Shown here one piece after another: positions 6,984-16,282 of a stretch of 34,363 nt of DNA. The position numbers and the translations under genes were made by a program. The DNA lies in NCBI GenBank assembly GCA_017656145.1, contig JACDOI010000025.1:1-34363 (forward strand), given 5' to 3'. A model generated the notes under the pieces. The model was not told where the DNA came from. It made no database searches and worked only from the letters and a program-made list of their open reading frames with translations. The stretch is from Bacillota bacterium (GTDB lineage: Bacteria; Bacillota; Limnochordia; Limnochordales; ZCTH02-B6). The stretch's first letter is position 1. Each line of letters begins with the position of its first letter.

Positions 6984-8703
6984 GCTGCCGTTTGAAGTGC
7001 GATTGCACTTTGCGTCGCTCGACGGATCGAAAGTGCGTGCGTTGCGCAATTTCACAGATAAGATTGAGGAAGCGGATATAGACGACACTTATCTCATTGA
7101 GTACCATCCCTGTTCGCTGGAATTCGCCGCACTGGAACCTGATGTGCCGGCGGACGCGCGCTTATATGTTGACCGCTTAGATGCGCTGGCCGATCCGGGG
7201 CTTGCCATGGATGACGAACGAATCTACATCAGATGTGGCACTACCGTCGAAATCCAGCGGCCCGACGATGCCCGCTTTCCTTGGATTCCCGGCAACTACC
7301 GGGTGGAGGTGCGCTGGGGCGGACGTTCGTATTACACCGTCTTGCAGGTGCGCCCCAAGGACATGACGATGGATCAATTGCGCATGATGCGAGAGGAGCT
7401 GGAGCGATATGTGGTCGGTCTGACACTGGACCTGATACGACGCGCCCAGGGATTTGGGGACTCGGAACTGGCTCACCATCTTCCACTCCGATTTTACCAG
7501 TACCAACTGTTGGAGGATAAATTCCCAGTCTTGTACGCTGTATTACAGGATATCGTTAGGCGGCCAAAACACGAAGTGTGGCGTACCCATACCATCCGCC
7601 CGACTCATCGGATCACGCGCCAAGACCAAAAATCGTATCAGTGGATGCATTCGGCTGCTGGTTACGCGCGCAACCGATTTTCTGACGTTCGATCGAAGCC
7701 TCTTTATGCTTTGGCGCCACTAAGCACCGTTCGATATGACCTGCCGGAGAACCGGTGGGTGAAACGCATCTTGAAGCAACTCATAGCCATTATGGATGAC
7801 ATCGCCGACTCCATTGAACGGTTGAGTCACTCTGATTGGTCCATGGCATCTCGCTTGAATTACGAAAAATCTCGGTATCTTGGGCAGGTGCGGCGACTAC
7901 AGGCCAGATTGCGTTCTATACTGGCTCATCCGCTGTTTGAGGAGGTCCAGGATGTCTACGGGCCTTTGCCGTATACCCCAGCCATGCAACGGGATGGGCG
8001 GTACAGGACACTCTATCGTTTTTGGTGGGATCTCATTATACATAGCGAAGTAAAAGTTAACGCGTCCTTTGAGTACCAGTGGAAGAAAACAGATCTGCTA
8101 TGGGAGTATTGGGCGTTTGTTCGGACAATTCGGGCGCTCCGTGTGATTGGCTTCGAACCCGTCAGTGGGTGGATTTTCGATGAGACGTGGAGTTTTCCGG
8201 ACCGGGTTTTCATCCCAACGATTCCGGAAGGGACGAAGGTAGTGATGCGTCGTGACGATGAGCGTGTGGAAATTCACTACTTGGTCAGGTTGCCCAAGGA
8301 TAAAGAGAGTGCAAGATTGCGTGGTTCGCTGCTTTACGTACTTGGAAACAATAACTGGCCAGACATTAGACTGGACTACTATAAAGCGGATGCGTACGAG
8401 TACTCCGTGGTGGTTGAGGCCAAGTACAGGAAGTCGCGGAATATTTGGCCTAAGGATAAATCAGTGGATTTTTCCAAGTGGACCCCGGTTATGCGGCAAA
8501 TTCAAGACTATCGAGACAAGATTAAGCGACTAGATGACGTTCTCAAGTACGCTGTGCGTGAGGTGATTGTTCTGTACCCAAAAGACGCGGAAAGGGCGAC
8601 AGTGAGTGATGAAGGAGATCAAGTTGTCTTGATTCAGTTGATGCCCGATGAGTCAGATGAGCACTATATCGAGCATTTAAGGGAGTTACTACGGTGTCCC
8701 TGA
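6967..8703 (+). CDS. DUF2357 / PD-(D/E)XK nuclease, McrC-like
   Basis: A 578-residue protein. Residues ~85-340 resemble DUF2357, a McrC-like activator region. Residues ~350-575 resemble the PDDEXK_7 (former DUF524) nuclease fold. The catalytic signature is visible as WPDIRLD (Pro465-Asp466) followed by VVVEAKYR (Glu484, Lys486), the PD...ExK arrangement of restriction-type nucleases. Aromatic and basic residues (FWWDLI, LLWEYWAF) precede it, as in that family. ATG 6967 lies inside the end of the McrB-like gene (17-base overlap) after a GAAGG. In McrBC systems McrC stimulates the McrB motor and cuts DNA, and the same division of labour is inferred here. Base composition is less GC-rich than in the flagellar genes downstream, consistent with transfer. 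Confidence 0.85.
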   Translation: MVTPRKLPFEVRLHFASLDGSKVRALRNFTDKIEEADIDDTYLIEYHPCSLEFAALEPDVPADARLYVDRLDALADPGLAMDDERIYIRCGTTVEIQRPDDARFPWIPGNYRVEVRWGGRSYYTVLQVRPKDMTMDQLRMMREELERYVVGLTLDLIRRAQGFGDSELAHHLPLRFYQYQLLEDKFPVLYAVLQDIVRRPKHEVWRTHTIRPTHRITRQDQKSYQWMHSAAGYARNRFSDVRSKPLYALAPLSTVRYDLPENRWVKRILKQLIAIMDDIADSIERLSHSDWSMASRLNYEKSRYLGQVRRLQARLRSILAHPLFEEVQDVYGPLPYTPAMQRDGRYRTLYRFWWDLIIHSEVKVNASFEYQWKKTDLLWEYWAFVRTIRALRVIGFEPVSGWIFDETWSFPDRVFIPTIPEGTKVVMRRDDERVEIHYLVRLPKDKESARLRGSLLYVLGNNNWPDIRLDYYKADAYEYSVVVEAKYRKSRNIWPKDKSVDFSKWTPVMRQIQDYRDKIKRLDDVLKYAVREVIVLYPKDAERATVSDEGDQVVLIQLMPDESDEHYIEHLRELLRCP

Positions 8704-8820
8704 GCTTCAGCGGGCAGCCGGCCTGTTAGCTACAGACGGCAGGGCGCTTGACGGTAGCGGATTAGGTTATCGGCGATGGTGATCTCAATGCTTCTTGACC
8801 CTCGAGCGGTTCAAACTTGA

Positions 8821-9363
8821 TCAACCAAAGTATGCAGACGCGCCTTTGCCCCGATTGCAATCCGAGCATGAGGTGACAAGGTTCTCCAGTGCGTTCGTCC
8901 CGCCCTTCGATACCGGTATCTTGTGGTCGATCTCCAGGGTGATGCCGTGTTTCTTTGGAGTTCGGCCGCAGTATTGACAGGTGAAGTTATCCCGGGCGAA
9001 CACTTTCCAACGAACTCCTTTGGGAATCGGCGTTCGTTTATATGTGTGGGGTGATTGAGCGTCTGAACGCGTGAAGCGCCGATTGGTGCCGGCAGAGCGG
9101 CCCCGCAAGCTCCACGCAAAGAAGAGAAAGGCCAGAATGGTCATGGCCAAAGCGGATTCATCCTGCTTGAGCCATAGATCGAGTGCTGCCACGCCAATGA
9201 GAGCAGCGAAGAAAGACGCAAGACTGATCGATTTTCGGCGGGGCCAGACAAGAAACGAAATCAGCAACGCCATCGCTGCCGACGAAATCTCCCCGTCTGC
9301 AACAAGGCTAATGGCCCCGATCCCGAAGATAAGCGCAAGGATGGCCCGAAGCAGCTGTATCAT
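8821..9363 (-). CDS. membrane-anchored HNH endonuclease
   Basis: A 180-residue protein on the minus strand. Its first ~88 residues are hydrophobic, with about three or four predicted membrane segments (roughly 4-20, 28-40, 49-64 and 70-86) separated by short basic turns. After a basic linker comes an HNH domain (~115-176). It has CQYC (Cys129, Cys132), LEIDHKIPVSKGG (Asp146, His147), ENLVTSC with Asn161, and CSDCN (Cys166, Cys169), giving the ββα-metal centre and a structural zinc site. HNH nucleases nick or cut DNA. Attachment to multiple membrane helices is unusual and would place cutting at the cell membrane, for example on incoming DNA. A G-rich ribosome site precedes ATG 9363. It converges on the McrB-like operon with about 117 bases between stops. 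A shared defence role is inferred from position only. Confidence 0.85.
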   Translation of the reverse strand: MIQLLRAILALIFGIGAISLVADGEISSAAMALLISFLVWPRRKSISLASFFAALIGVAALDLWLKQDESALAMTILAFLFFAWSLRGRSAGTNRRFTRSDAQSPHTYKRTPIPKGVRWKVFARDNFTCQYCGRTPKKHGITLEIDHKIPVSKGGTNALENLVTSCSDCNRGKGASAYFG

Positions 9364-9543
9364 CCATCAGCCCCCCCCTAACTGGTTGCGTTGAAGCGAT
9401 GCTGCGACGAATAATGGCTGGGTACATAACGTGGACAGTCGTATCGGCTTCGGGGAGCTCATATCAAGGTGCGCAAAAAAGGTGGCGTAACCTTCTGCTT
9501 GAGAGGCCCGGACCGAGCCCCAGGCGCTAGAAGGAGTACGCCA

Positions 9544-9690
9544 ATGTCAGAGTATCAGATGACGTGCACGGAAGACAAGGCCAGCGGGCGCGGGAGCAAA
9601 ACGAGTCGGTGGCGGACAGGTCCGGCATCATCCGGGGTGAACAAGTTCGATGAGATGCCCGGCGAATTTCTGCCGTTGCGCGCATCCTAG
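9544..9690 (+). CDS. possible small ORF (48 residues), unknown
   Basis: A short frame MSEYQMTCTEDKASGRG... is preceded by a good ribosome site (GAAGGAG, 7-8 bases before ATG 9544). It is hydrophilic, with no signal peptide, membrane segment or recognisable motif. It sits alone between the divergent HNH gene and the first receptor gene, just upstream of the sigma-D promoter. It could be a real small protein, or the 5' remnant of a longer gene. Support comes only from the ribosome site. Confidence 0.3.
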   Translation: MSEYQMTCTEDKASGRGSKTSRWRTGPASSGVNKFDEMPGEFLPLRAS

Positions 9691-9709
9691 AGCCCGCCTC
9701 TCGAGCCGA

Positions 9710-9737
9710 TAAAGTTTTCGCTGCACTGTGCCGATGC
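9710..9737 (+). promoter_or_regulatory. sigma-D (sigma-28) promoter for the first MCP gene
   Basis: TAAA (9710-9713), 17 bases, then CCGATG (9731-9736), preceded by G so that the -10 reads GCCGATG. This fits the flagellar sigma consensus TAAA...GCCGATAT. It lies about 130 bases before the GTG start of the receptor gene and shares its spacing exactly with the candidates at 14364 and 17571. Confidence 0.7.
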
Positions 9738-9867
9738 AAGAGCTGGGAGAATCTAACACAACCTACCCCGGCCTTAAGTGTGGCTGTGCGCGCTCCAGCG
9801 CGGGATTGAGACCCCACCGCCAGCCCTGGCGGATCGGACTTCAGGACGAGTGGAGGAGTGCGAATAC

Positions 9868-12120
9868 GTGGCAAGGAGTCGTTCCCGCAGCATCGCAGCA
9901 TTGTTGGTCATCAGTTTTCTCGCTGTCGGACTGATTCCGGCGGGCATCATCGCCATCATTTCCTACGGCGACGGGGCCCAAGCCATCGAGGAGCAGGTCC
10001 TGGCGCAACTGACATCCATGCGGGATGCCAAACGAGACATGGTGCAGCGCTACTTGCAGGACCGCGTCGCCCACGCGAGCGCCCTGTCTAACACGCCCAG
10101 TGTGCAGGACGGCTTGCCGGCTTTTCAGAGCGCCCTCGAAATGGGCGGGATCGGCTCTTTCCTCTGGAACGGCTTGGAAGCCGAGATTGGCGGTTACTTG
10201 AACAATTTTGTCGAGGATTACGGCTACCGGGGCCTGTATCTGATTGCCGAGGACGGGTTGGTCCTTTACAACACAACGAAAGAAGAGGACATGGGGACCA
10301 ATTTGCTGGACGGTGTCTACAGCAACACCCATTTGGCGGACGGCCTGAGACGGGCTCAAGAGCGGGGGACGACCGTCGTCACCGACATGTCCCTCTACCC
10401 GCCCGCGGGAAATGTCCCGCTCATGTTCATCGTGCATCCTGTTAAGGACGGAACCGATATGGTCTTGGGCTATATGGCCCTCGCCCTTGCCCCCGATGAC
10501 TTGCAATCCATCATGGGCCTGAGGTCCGGTCTTGGGGAGACGGGCGAGACCTTTCTCGTCGGTCCCGACATGACCCCCCGGACCAGCCTTCACCTGATGG
10601 AAGGCGAATCGCTGCTGCGCTCCCGGGTGGACACCGAAGCGGTGCGCCGCGCCTTGGCGGGGGAGACCGGGGCCGGCACGAGCTTGGATTACCGCAACAG
10701 GCCGGTATTGGCGGCTTTCGCTCCGCTTGATTTCGGAGATCTCGGGTGGGTGCTCGTCGCGCAGATGGACGCGGGCGAAGCGCTGGCCGCCAGCCGGTCG
10801 CTGCTGCAAAAGTCGGTGGTCCTGGCTGCGGGGATGGCCGTTGTCGTCGTGTTCATGGCCGTGTTTATGGGGCGCAGCATCTCCAGGCCGGTCCAGCAGA
10901 TCGCGGCCGCGGCCGTCCGCATGGCCGACGGGGATTTGACCTTGGAAAAGCTCGAGATCGACCGCCGGGACGAAGTCGGGGAAATGGCCAGCGCGTTCAA
11001 TCAAATGGTGGCCAATTGGCGGGAGATAATGAGGGACATCCAGCAAACCGGCGTCGAGCTGGCCGATCGGGCAAGGCACCTGTCCGGCGTGGCCGAGCAG
11101 TCGTCGTCGGCCACAAATCAGATCAGCTCGGCCATCGAGCAAGTCGCCTCGGGGGCCAATCTTCAAGCCTCAAGCGCCAATGAGACCGTCGGCTCCATGG
11201 ACCAGCTGCGGCGGTCCATCGATCAGATCGCGTCCGGAGCCAGGAAACAAGCGCAGCAAGTGCAAGTGATGAGCGAGCTGGCGCTGCAGATGGTCGAGTC
11301 CCTCCGGGAGGTTTCCGCGTCGGCGCGCGTTGTCGCCGAAGGGGCGACCAAAGATCTGGAGTCGGCCCGGGCCGGGGGCCAGGCCGTGCGGGAGACGGTG
11401 GAAGGGATGGGCCGCATCCGCACGACCGTCAACGAGGTGGCCGACAGGGTCCGGGAGCTGGGGCAGCAATCCCAGCGCATCGGTGAGATCGTGCAGCTCA
11501 TCAGCGACATCGCCGAACAGACCAATCTCCTGGCACTCAATGCGGCTATTGAGGCGGCCCGGGCCGGCGAGCACGGGCGCGGGTTCGCCGTGGTGGCCGA
11601 AGAAGTGCGCAAGCTGGCCGAACGCTCGGCGCAGTCCAGCAGCCAGGTGGCGCAGCTCGTTGAAAGCATCCAGGCGGGCGTGAAGGTCGTGGTGGAAGCG
11701 GTTCAGACCGGAACGCAGGAAGTCGAGGATGGCGCCGTGCTCGCCGGGCGCGCCGGCGAGGCCTTGGAGCAGATCGTCCAAGGCATCCAGCAGAGCAACC
11801 AGCGCGCGCAGGAGATCGCGGCCGCGGCCGAGCAGGTGACCAACAGCAGTGCCGAGATAGCCCGGGTGGTGGAGGAGGTCGCGGCCATCGCCGGCGAAAA
11901 CGCCCGAGCGTCCGAGGAGATGTCTTCCTCCAGCCACAAGGTGAGCGAGGCCGTCGAGCACATCTCCACCGTATCCAGCGAAACGGCCGCTGCCGCGGAG
12001 GAGGTCGCGGCCTCAGCCGAAGAGGTCAAGACGGCAGCCCAGGATGTGACCGGCGCGGCCGCTACCCTGACGGATATGGCGGACCGGTTGGCCCAGCTGG
12101 TCGGCCGGTTCCGGATATAA
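9868..12120 (+). CDS. methyl-accepting chemotaxis protein with Cache-type sensor
   Basis: A 750-residue transmembrane receptor. TM1 spans residues ~8-32. The extracytoplasmic region ~33-312 has the feel of a double-Cache sensor ([43 protein letters not shown]). TM2 is ~315-335 and HAMP ~336-390. The long cytoplasmic coiled coil has the conserved signalling hairpin ([26 protein letters not shown]) at about 515-570. GTG 9868 is chosen because GGAGGAG lies 9 bases upstream; upstream in-frame codons have no such signal. Gln/Glu pairs flanking the hairpin are candidate methylation sites. No CheR/CheB-binding pentapeptide is seen at the C-terminus. It should bind CheW/CheA at the cell pole, but the ligand is unknown. 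It is driven by its own sigma-D promoter. Confidence 0.93.
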   Translation: MARSRSRSIAALLVISFLAVGLIPAGIIAIISYGDGAQAIEEQVLAQLTSMRDAKRDMVQRYLQDRVAHASALSNTPSVQDGLPAFQSALEMGGIGSFLWNGLEAEIGGYLNNFVEDYGYRGLYLIAEDGLVLYNTTKEEDMGTNLLDGVYSNTHLADGLRRAQERGTTVVTDMSLYPPAGNVPLMFIVHPVKDGTDMVLGYMALALAPDDLQSIMGLRSGLGETGETFLVGPDMTPRTSLHLMEGESLLRSRVDTEAVRRALAGETGAGTSLDYRNRPVLAAFAPLDFGDLGWVLVAQMDAGEALAASRSLLQKSVVLAAGMAVVVVFMAVFMGRSISRPVQQIAAAAVRMADGDLTLEKLEIDRRDEVGEMASAFNQMVANWREIMRDIQQTGVELADRARHLSGVAEQSSSATNQISSAIEQVASGANLQASSANETVGSMDQLRRSIDQIASGARKQAQQVQVMSELALQMVESLREVSASARVVAEGATKDLESARAGGQAVRETVEGMGRIRTTVNEVADRVRELGQQSQRIGEIVQLISDIAEQTNLLALNAAIEAARAGEHGRGFAVVAEEVRKLAERSAQSSSQVAQLVESIQAGVKVVVEAVQTGTQEVEDGAVLAGRAGEALEQIVQGIQQSNQRAQEIAAAAEQVTNSSAEIARVVEEVAAIAGENARASEEMSSSSHKVSEAVEHISTVSSETAAAAEEVAASAEEVKTAAQDVTGAAATLTDMADRLAQLVGRFRI

Positions 12121-12183
12121 AGCGATAAGCGGCGGGCGCCGGGGGTCCTTTATGGAGCCTCGACGCGCGCATTGTTTTGTTAT

Positions 12184-12213
12184 CCGGGCGCCCGTTGTTA
12201 TGCGGGCGCCCGG
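12184..12213. terminator. perfect 11-bp hairpin between convergent receptor genes
   Basis: CCGGGCGCCCG (12184-12194), an 8-base loop, then CGGGCGCCCGG (12203-12213), a perfect inverted repeat with no mismatch. It lies in the 175-base gap between the convergent stops of two receptor genes (12120 and 12296). Neither side has a T-run after the stem, so it is not a textbook intrinsic terminator. A T-rich stretch precedes it on the plus strand. Each arm also contains the palindrome GGGCGCCC. Confidence 0.55.
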
Positions 12214-12295
12214 ACGCCGTCACATCTTGGAATCCGTTTCCCTGGTCCCGGTTTCCCGCTTGGGTTCCGTCTGCCAGCCCTCAAACCGCCTGGGA

Positions 12296-14182
12296 TCAAG
12301 TCCGAAACCGGCCCACCATCCTGCGCAGCTCGGCGGCCATCTCGGCCAGCACCTGGGAGGCATTGGACACTTCTTCCATGGAAGCGTTCATCTGCTCGGC
12401 GGCCGCGCTGATCTCTTCGGTGGAGGCGGCAGTCTGTTCGAGGACCGCGGCAACGCTTTCCACCGCCTGGCCGGCCCGCCGGCTTTGGGCTTCCATCTGC
12501 TCGGTAATGCGGGCGTTGTCTTCAGCAATGCGGGCCACCGCGTCCATGGCGGCAGTCACCTGTTGGACGTCTTCGGAGAGATTGCCGACGGTGTCCCTGA
12601 CGCTTTGCAGCTCCCCGTTGGTCGTCTCCAGGGCCGTTAAGATGGGTTCCAAGGCTGCGCGCGCGACCCGCGCCCGTTCCATGCCGGCTTGAACCTTTTC
12701 AGTGCCCGATCCCATGACTGCCACCGTTTCCTCGATCTCCGCCTGCATGCTCCTCAGAAGCCGGCTGATCTCGCCGGCTGAGGCGGCGGAGCGGTCCGCG
12801 AGCTTGCGGACTTCGTCCGCGACGACCGCGAAGCCCTTGCCGTGCTGGCCGGCCCGGGCTGCTTCAATCGCGGCGTTGAGGGCGAGCAGGTTGGTCTGTT
12901 CGGCGATGTCCGAGATGACTTGCACGATCTCGCCGACCTGGCGGGAGTGTTTGCCGAGTCCCCGAACCCGGTCGGCCGATTGCAGCACCGTTTGATGCAT
13001 GTCTTCCATGCGCTGCATCGTTTCCCGCACGACCGCGCCGCCCTCGCGCGCGGCCGCGACGCTCCGCTCGGACACCGCCGCCATCTCGCCGGCGCTTTTC
13101 ACCACCTGCTCGATTGCGGCGGTCATATCGGCGACGAGCCGGGACGCGGCGTCGACGGCCCGGGTCTGGTCGCCAGCTCCTTGGGCGATCCGGGCCATGG
13201 CCTCGTTCAGCTCGTTGACGGCCGCCACCACCTCTTGAACCGAGCGGCCCTGCTCAGCCGTGCCGGCCGCGACTTGTCCGATGGTGTTGGTGATCTGCTG
13301 GGTCGCCTTGGCCGTTTCCCGGGCGCTCAACGACAAGTCCCGGCTGTTTTGCTGCAGCGTGTCGGTGGATTGCTCGAGCGCCCGGATCATGTCCCGCAGC
13401 TGGATGACCATGCCGTGGAACGCTTGCGCCACCTGACCCGCTTCATCGGACTGGCGCAGCTTGAGCGGCTGCACCGTAAGATCTCCGCCGGAGACCCGTC
13501 CGGCCAGCCTCGCCACTTGCCGCAAGGGCACGGCCACGCTGCGGCCGATGGCCCACGCCAGGCCGATGCTGCCCAGCGCGGCGGCGACGGCGGCGACGAT
13601 GCCGCCGGTAACTGCAAACCGGACGCTCGCTCGGGCCGCCTCGGCTTCTTCGGTCATGCGGGCCTTTTGAATGCCGATGAATTCCATCGAGCGGCCGGTG
13701 GCCCATTCTGCGGCCTGCCGGACCGCGGGCCGCAATGCCAGTGCCTCCTCCAGCCGTCCTGCTGATGCCAGGGCCAGCATCTCCGCCGCCAGGTCGAAAA
13801 ATTGCTCCTGGCGGTTGGCGAGATCGGCAAGGATGACCCGCTCCTGGTCGGTCCCGGCCATGCGCTCCAGCCGCTGGTGACCGGACATCCACTCCTGCCG
13901 CAGGGCGGAAAACTCGGATAAGGCGGACGCGTCCGGATCCAGCAAGTAATCCCACAGAAGGCCGACGGTTTCATCGGCGATCATGTCCAGCTGCAGCGAC
14001 GTGATGGTGGCCTCCGCGTCGCCGCGGAGGACCTGGTCAAACTGGGCGGCGATGCGATTGAGGCTTACGATCCCGACAGTCACCGCGACCACCGAGACCA
14101 AGAGCGTCACTCCAAAGCCGACGGCCACCTTGGCCAAAATCGGCATCCTGCCCCAGATGCTGACATTTCCGGCTTGCGCCAT
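12296..14182 (-). CDS. methyl-accepting chemotaxis protein with four-helix-bundle-type sensor
   Basis: A 628-residue minus-strand receptor. TM1 is at residues ~16-40 ([21 protein letters not shown]). An all-helical periplasmic region of about 140 residues with no Cache features suggests a four-helix-bundle ligand domain. TM2 is at ~190-212, followed by HAMP. The signalling hairpin reads [26 protein letters not shown] and then [20 protein letters not shown] 14182 is preferred over an upstream extension because GAGGGGGA lies just upstream. Its 3' end faces the first receptor gene, and a perfect hairpin lies between them. The ligand is unknown. A vegetative-type promoter rather than a sigma-D one is the best visible candidate upstream. 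Confidence 0.92.
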   Translation of the reverse strand: MAQAGNVSIWGRMPILAKVAVGFGVTLLVSVVAVTVGIVSLNRIAAQFDQVLRGDAEATITSLQLDMIADETVGLLWDYLLDPDASALSEFSALRQEWMSGHQRLERMAGTDQERVILADLANRQEQFFDLAAEMLALASAGRLEEALALRPAVRQAAEWATGRSMEFIGIQKARMTEEAEAARASVRFAVTGGIVAAVAAALGSIGLAWAIGRSVAVPLRQVARLAGRVSGGDLTVQPLKLRQSDEAGQVAQAFHGMVIQLRDMIRALEQSTDTLQQNSRDLSLSARETAKATQQITNTIGQVAAGTAEQGRSVQEVVAAVNELNEAMARIAQGAGDQTRAVDAASRLVADMTAAIEQVVKSAGEMAAVSERSVAAAREGGAVVRETMQRMEDMHQTVLQSADRVRGLGKHSRQVGEIVQVISDIAEQTNLLALNAAIEAARAGQHGKGFAVVADEVRKLADRSAASAGEISRLLRSMQAEIEETVAVMGSGTEKVQAGMERARVARAALEPILTALETTNGELQSVRDTVGNLSEDVQQVTAAMDAVARIAEDNARITEQMEAQSRRAGQAVESVAAVLEQTAASTEEISAAAEQMNASMEEVSNASQVLAEMAAELRRMVGRFRT

Positions 14183-14239
14183 GGCGAGTCCCCCTCGTCC
14201 ATCCGGTACGATCCGCATACCGGTCCAGGCGTCAGCCCA

Positions 14240-14269
14240 ATCGTAGGAAACTGGGACGATGCCAGTCAA
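14240..14269 (-). promoter_or_regulatory. candidate vegetative promoter for the minus-strand MCP
   Basis: On the minus strand, TTGACT (14264-14269) is followed after 18 bases by TACGAT (14240-14245). This is a fair sigma-A -35/-10 pair about 60 bases upstream of ATG 14182. No TAAA...CCGAT pair was found for this gene. Confidence 0.4.
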
Positions 14270-14363
14270 TGCCAATATAAAAACTCAGAAAAATAATAAC
14301 TTATAGCAGCGTGTGCGGCGCTCGCCGGTCATTGCGGCACTTGGCTCACTTTGCACCGCAGCC

Positions 14364-14390
14364 TAAAGATCCGCGCCAGCCCCACCGATG
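14364..14390 (+). promoter_or_regulatory. sigma-D promoter for flaG-fliD-fliS operon
   Basis: TAAA (14364-14367), 17 bases, CCGATG (14385-14390). The geometry is identical to the promoter at 9710. It lies about 95 bases before the GTG start of flaG. In Bacillus the filament-cap genes are also sigma-D dependent. Confidence 0.7.
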
Positions 14391-14484
14391 AACGGAATAG
14401 CGGGACGAGCCGCTTGGCGGCTGGACGGTGTCCCCATTCTCCCGCCGGGCGGCTCTTGCCGGCACGCAAGAGGAGGGAGCAGCG

Positions 14485-14859
14485 GTGCAGGTGGAAGGCG
14501 TGGCTGCCGTAAGCGGCCTGCCGTCTCCGGCCGGTCGCGGGCCGGTACCGGTGGTGTCCGACCGCTCTGCCCACGACCAGTTGCCGGTGCGGGCGGCAAA
14601 AGCGGATCGGGCCCGGCCGTTGACCCGGGAGGCGGACCGGTCGACGCTGGAGCAAGTGGCGGACGGTCTCAACCGCACTTTCGAGGCCGTCGACAAGCAG
14701 CTGCGGTTTCTCGTTCACGAGGAGACCGAGCGGGTGTATGTGCGGGTTATCGATCGGGAGTCCGGCGAGGTCATCCGCGAGATCCCGCCTGAGAAACTGC
14801 TGGACCTCATCGGCCGCATCCAGGAAATGATCGGGCTTTTGATTGACGAGTGGGCGTGA
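14485..14859 (+). CDS. flaG: FlaG family flagellar protein
   Basis: A 124-residue protein. It has a disordered, Pro/Ala-rich N-terminal half and a conserved C-terminal FlaG domain (~residues 55-124): LEQVADGLNRTFEAVDKQLRFLVHEE, then VYVRVIDRESGEVIREIPPEKLLDLIGRIQ. The motif V-i-D-x-x-(T/S)-G-E-V-I-R-(Q/E)-I-P is diagnostic. FlaG affects filament length in several bacteria. GTG 14485 is chosen because AGGAGGG lies 7 bases upstream. It is the first gene of the flaG-fliD-fliS-(fliT-like) operon, 37 bases before fliD. Confidence 0.9.
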   Translation: MQVEGVAAVSGLPSPAGRGPVPVVSDRSAHDQLPVRAAKADRARPLTREADRSTLEQVADGLNRTFEAVDKQLRFLVHEETERVYVRVIDRESGEVIREIPPEKLLDLIGRIQEMIGLLIDEWA

Positions 14860-14896
14860 CCGGCAAGACAACAGGCGTTACGAGGGGGAAAGCCGG

Positions 14897-16261
14897 GTGA
14901 GCATTTATTTCTCCGGCCTCGCATCAGGGATTGACATCGACGGGCTCATCGAAGGGCTCATGGCCATCGAGCGCCGGCCCGTGGTCCTCTTGCAAGACCG
15001 CAAAAACGCGCTGCAGCTGGAAAAGGATGCGTGGCGGGACATCAACAGCCGGCTCAACAACTTGCAGGACCGGGTCGCGGACTTGAAGCTCGCGTCCGCG
15101 TTTCTCAGCCGGACGGTCCAGTCGTCCGATGAAACGGTGGTGAAAGCGACGGCCAACCGCGACGCGGTCTTGGGCCGGTACCAAATCACGGTCGAACAGG
15201 TGGCAAAGTCCCAGCGGGTGGCGTCAAAGTCCTTTGATGTCGAAGTCACCGATTCGCTCGGGATCAGCGGAACATTGGAGCTCACCGTCCGCCCAAAGGA
15301 TTCAACGGATCCTTCGGAGGAGACGACCTTTCAGATCACGATCGGAACCGGCGATTCGCTGGTCGCGATCCGCGATGCCATCAACGAAGCCGCCGCTGGC
15401 GTCACCGCCACCATCATCGATGGTAGGCTGGTGCTCACGACAGACGAAACCGGCTTTGAGATCGTCGCTTCCGATGAAACCGGCGTCTGGCAAGATCTCG
15501 GCATGACCGTCGTCCAGGAGGCGCAGAGCGCGAGGCTGGTCGTGGACGGCCTCTCCATCGAGCGGCGTTCCAACACCGTTGATGACGTCATCGAGGGCGT
15601 CACCCTGACCTTGTACGATACCGGCACCGCTCAGATCGACGTTCAGCACGACGCGGCCGCCGCAGTCGATCGGGTGCGGGCGTTCGTCGACCAGTACAAC
15701 TCCGTCCAATCCTTCATTTCGGAGAAAGCGGGCAAGGGCGGCGTCCTTCAGGGAGACGGGCTGCTCGTCCGCATCCAGTCCGGCTTGCGGCAGAGTGCCA
15801 CCGCGGCCGTAGATGCCGGATCGGATGCGCTGTTCAACCAGCTGGCTCAAATAGGCGTCACGGTGGACCGGTACGGCACGATGACGTTGGACGAGGCCAA
15901 GCTCCGGGAGGCGCTGGCCGAAAGCCCCGAAGCCGTGTGGCGGCTGTTTGCCGGCACCAAAGAGGAAGACGGGTTCGACGGGGTGGCGGTGCGGCTTGGC
16001 GAGCGGCTTTCGGGCTGGCTCGAATCGGGCAGCGGGCCCCTCGTTTCCCGGCAGCAGATGTTGGACCAGCGCATGGACGACATCGACGACTCGATCGAGC
16101 GGATGGAAATGCGGCTGGAGATGCGGGAAGAAAGCCTCCGGCGCCAGTTTCTGGCCATGGAGCAGGCGTTGGCCGCACTGCAGGCCCAGTCATCGTGGCT
16201 GAGCCTGCAACTCCAGCAGTTGTCCGCATTTTCCGGGTATCAATCTAGCGGCCGCAGCTGA
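14897..16261 (+). CDS. fliD: flagellar hook-associated protein 2 (filament cap, FliD)
   Basis: A 454-residue FliD. The N-terminal D0/D1 segment begins IYFSGLASGIDIDGLIEGLMAIER, the classic 'sGLaSGiDt..iv..lm..E..p' signature. The C-terminal domain has an AVDRVRAFVDQYNSV region and ends with paired coiled-coil helices (ISEKAGKGGVLQGDGLLVRI ... RMEMRLEMREESLRRQFLAMEQALAALQAQSSWLSLQL). The middle (~100-240) is the variable cap domain. FliD forms the cap at the filament tip and guides flagellin folding after export. The normal length in Bacillota is about 450-500. GTG 14897 follows GAGGGGGA. The operon continues to fliS 21 bases later. Confidence 0.95.
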   Translation: MSIYFSGLASGIDIDGLIEGLMAIERRPVVLLQDRKNALQLEKDAWRDINSRLNNLQDRVADLKLASAFLSRTVQSSDETVVKATANRDAVLGRYQITVEQVAKSQRVASKSFDVEVTDSLGISGTLELTVRPKDSTDPSEETTFQITIGTGDSLVAIRDAINEAAAGVTATIIDGRLVLTTDETGFEIVASDETGVWQDLGMTVVQEAQSARLVVDGLSIERRSNTVDDVIEGVTLTLYDTGTAQIDVQHDAAAAVDRVRAFVDQYNSVQSFISEKAGKGGVLQGDGLLVRIQSGLRQSATAAVDAGSDALFNQLAQIGVTVDRYGTMTLDEAKLREALAESPEAVWRLFAGTKEEDGFDGVAVRLGERLSGWLESGSGPLVSRQQMLDQRMDDIDDSIERMEMRLEMREESLRRQFLAMEQALAALQAQSSWLSLQLQQLSAFSGYQSSGRS

Positions 16262-16282
16262 CGGCCGCCGGGAGGAACGGCC

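Noticed and set aside
9364-9867. c-di-GMP or other riboswitch upstream of the first MCP
   Set aside because: I looked for the conserved core of GEMM and similar elements and found none; only a sigma-D promoter and a small ORF are visible.
9841-11166. 441-codon minus-strand frame
   Set aside because: Antisense to the first MCP gene.
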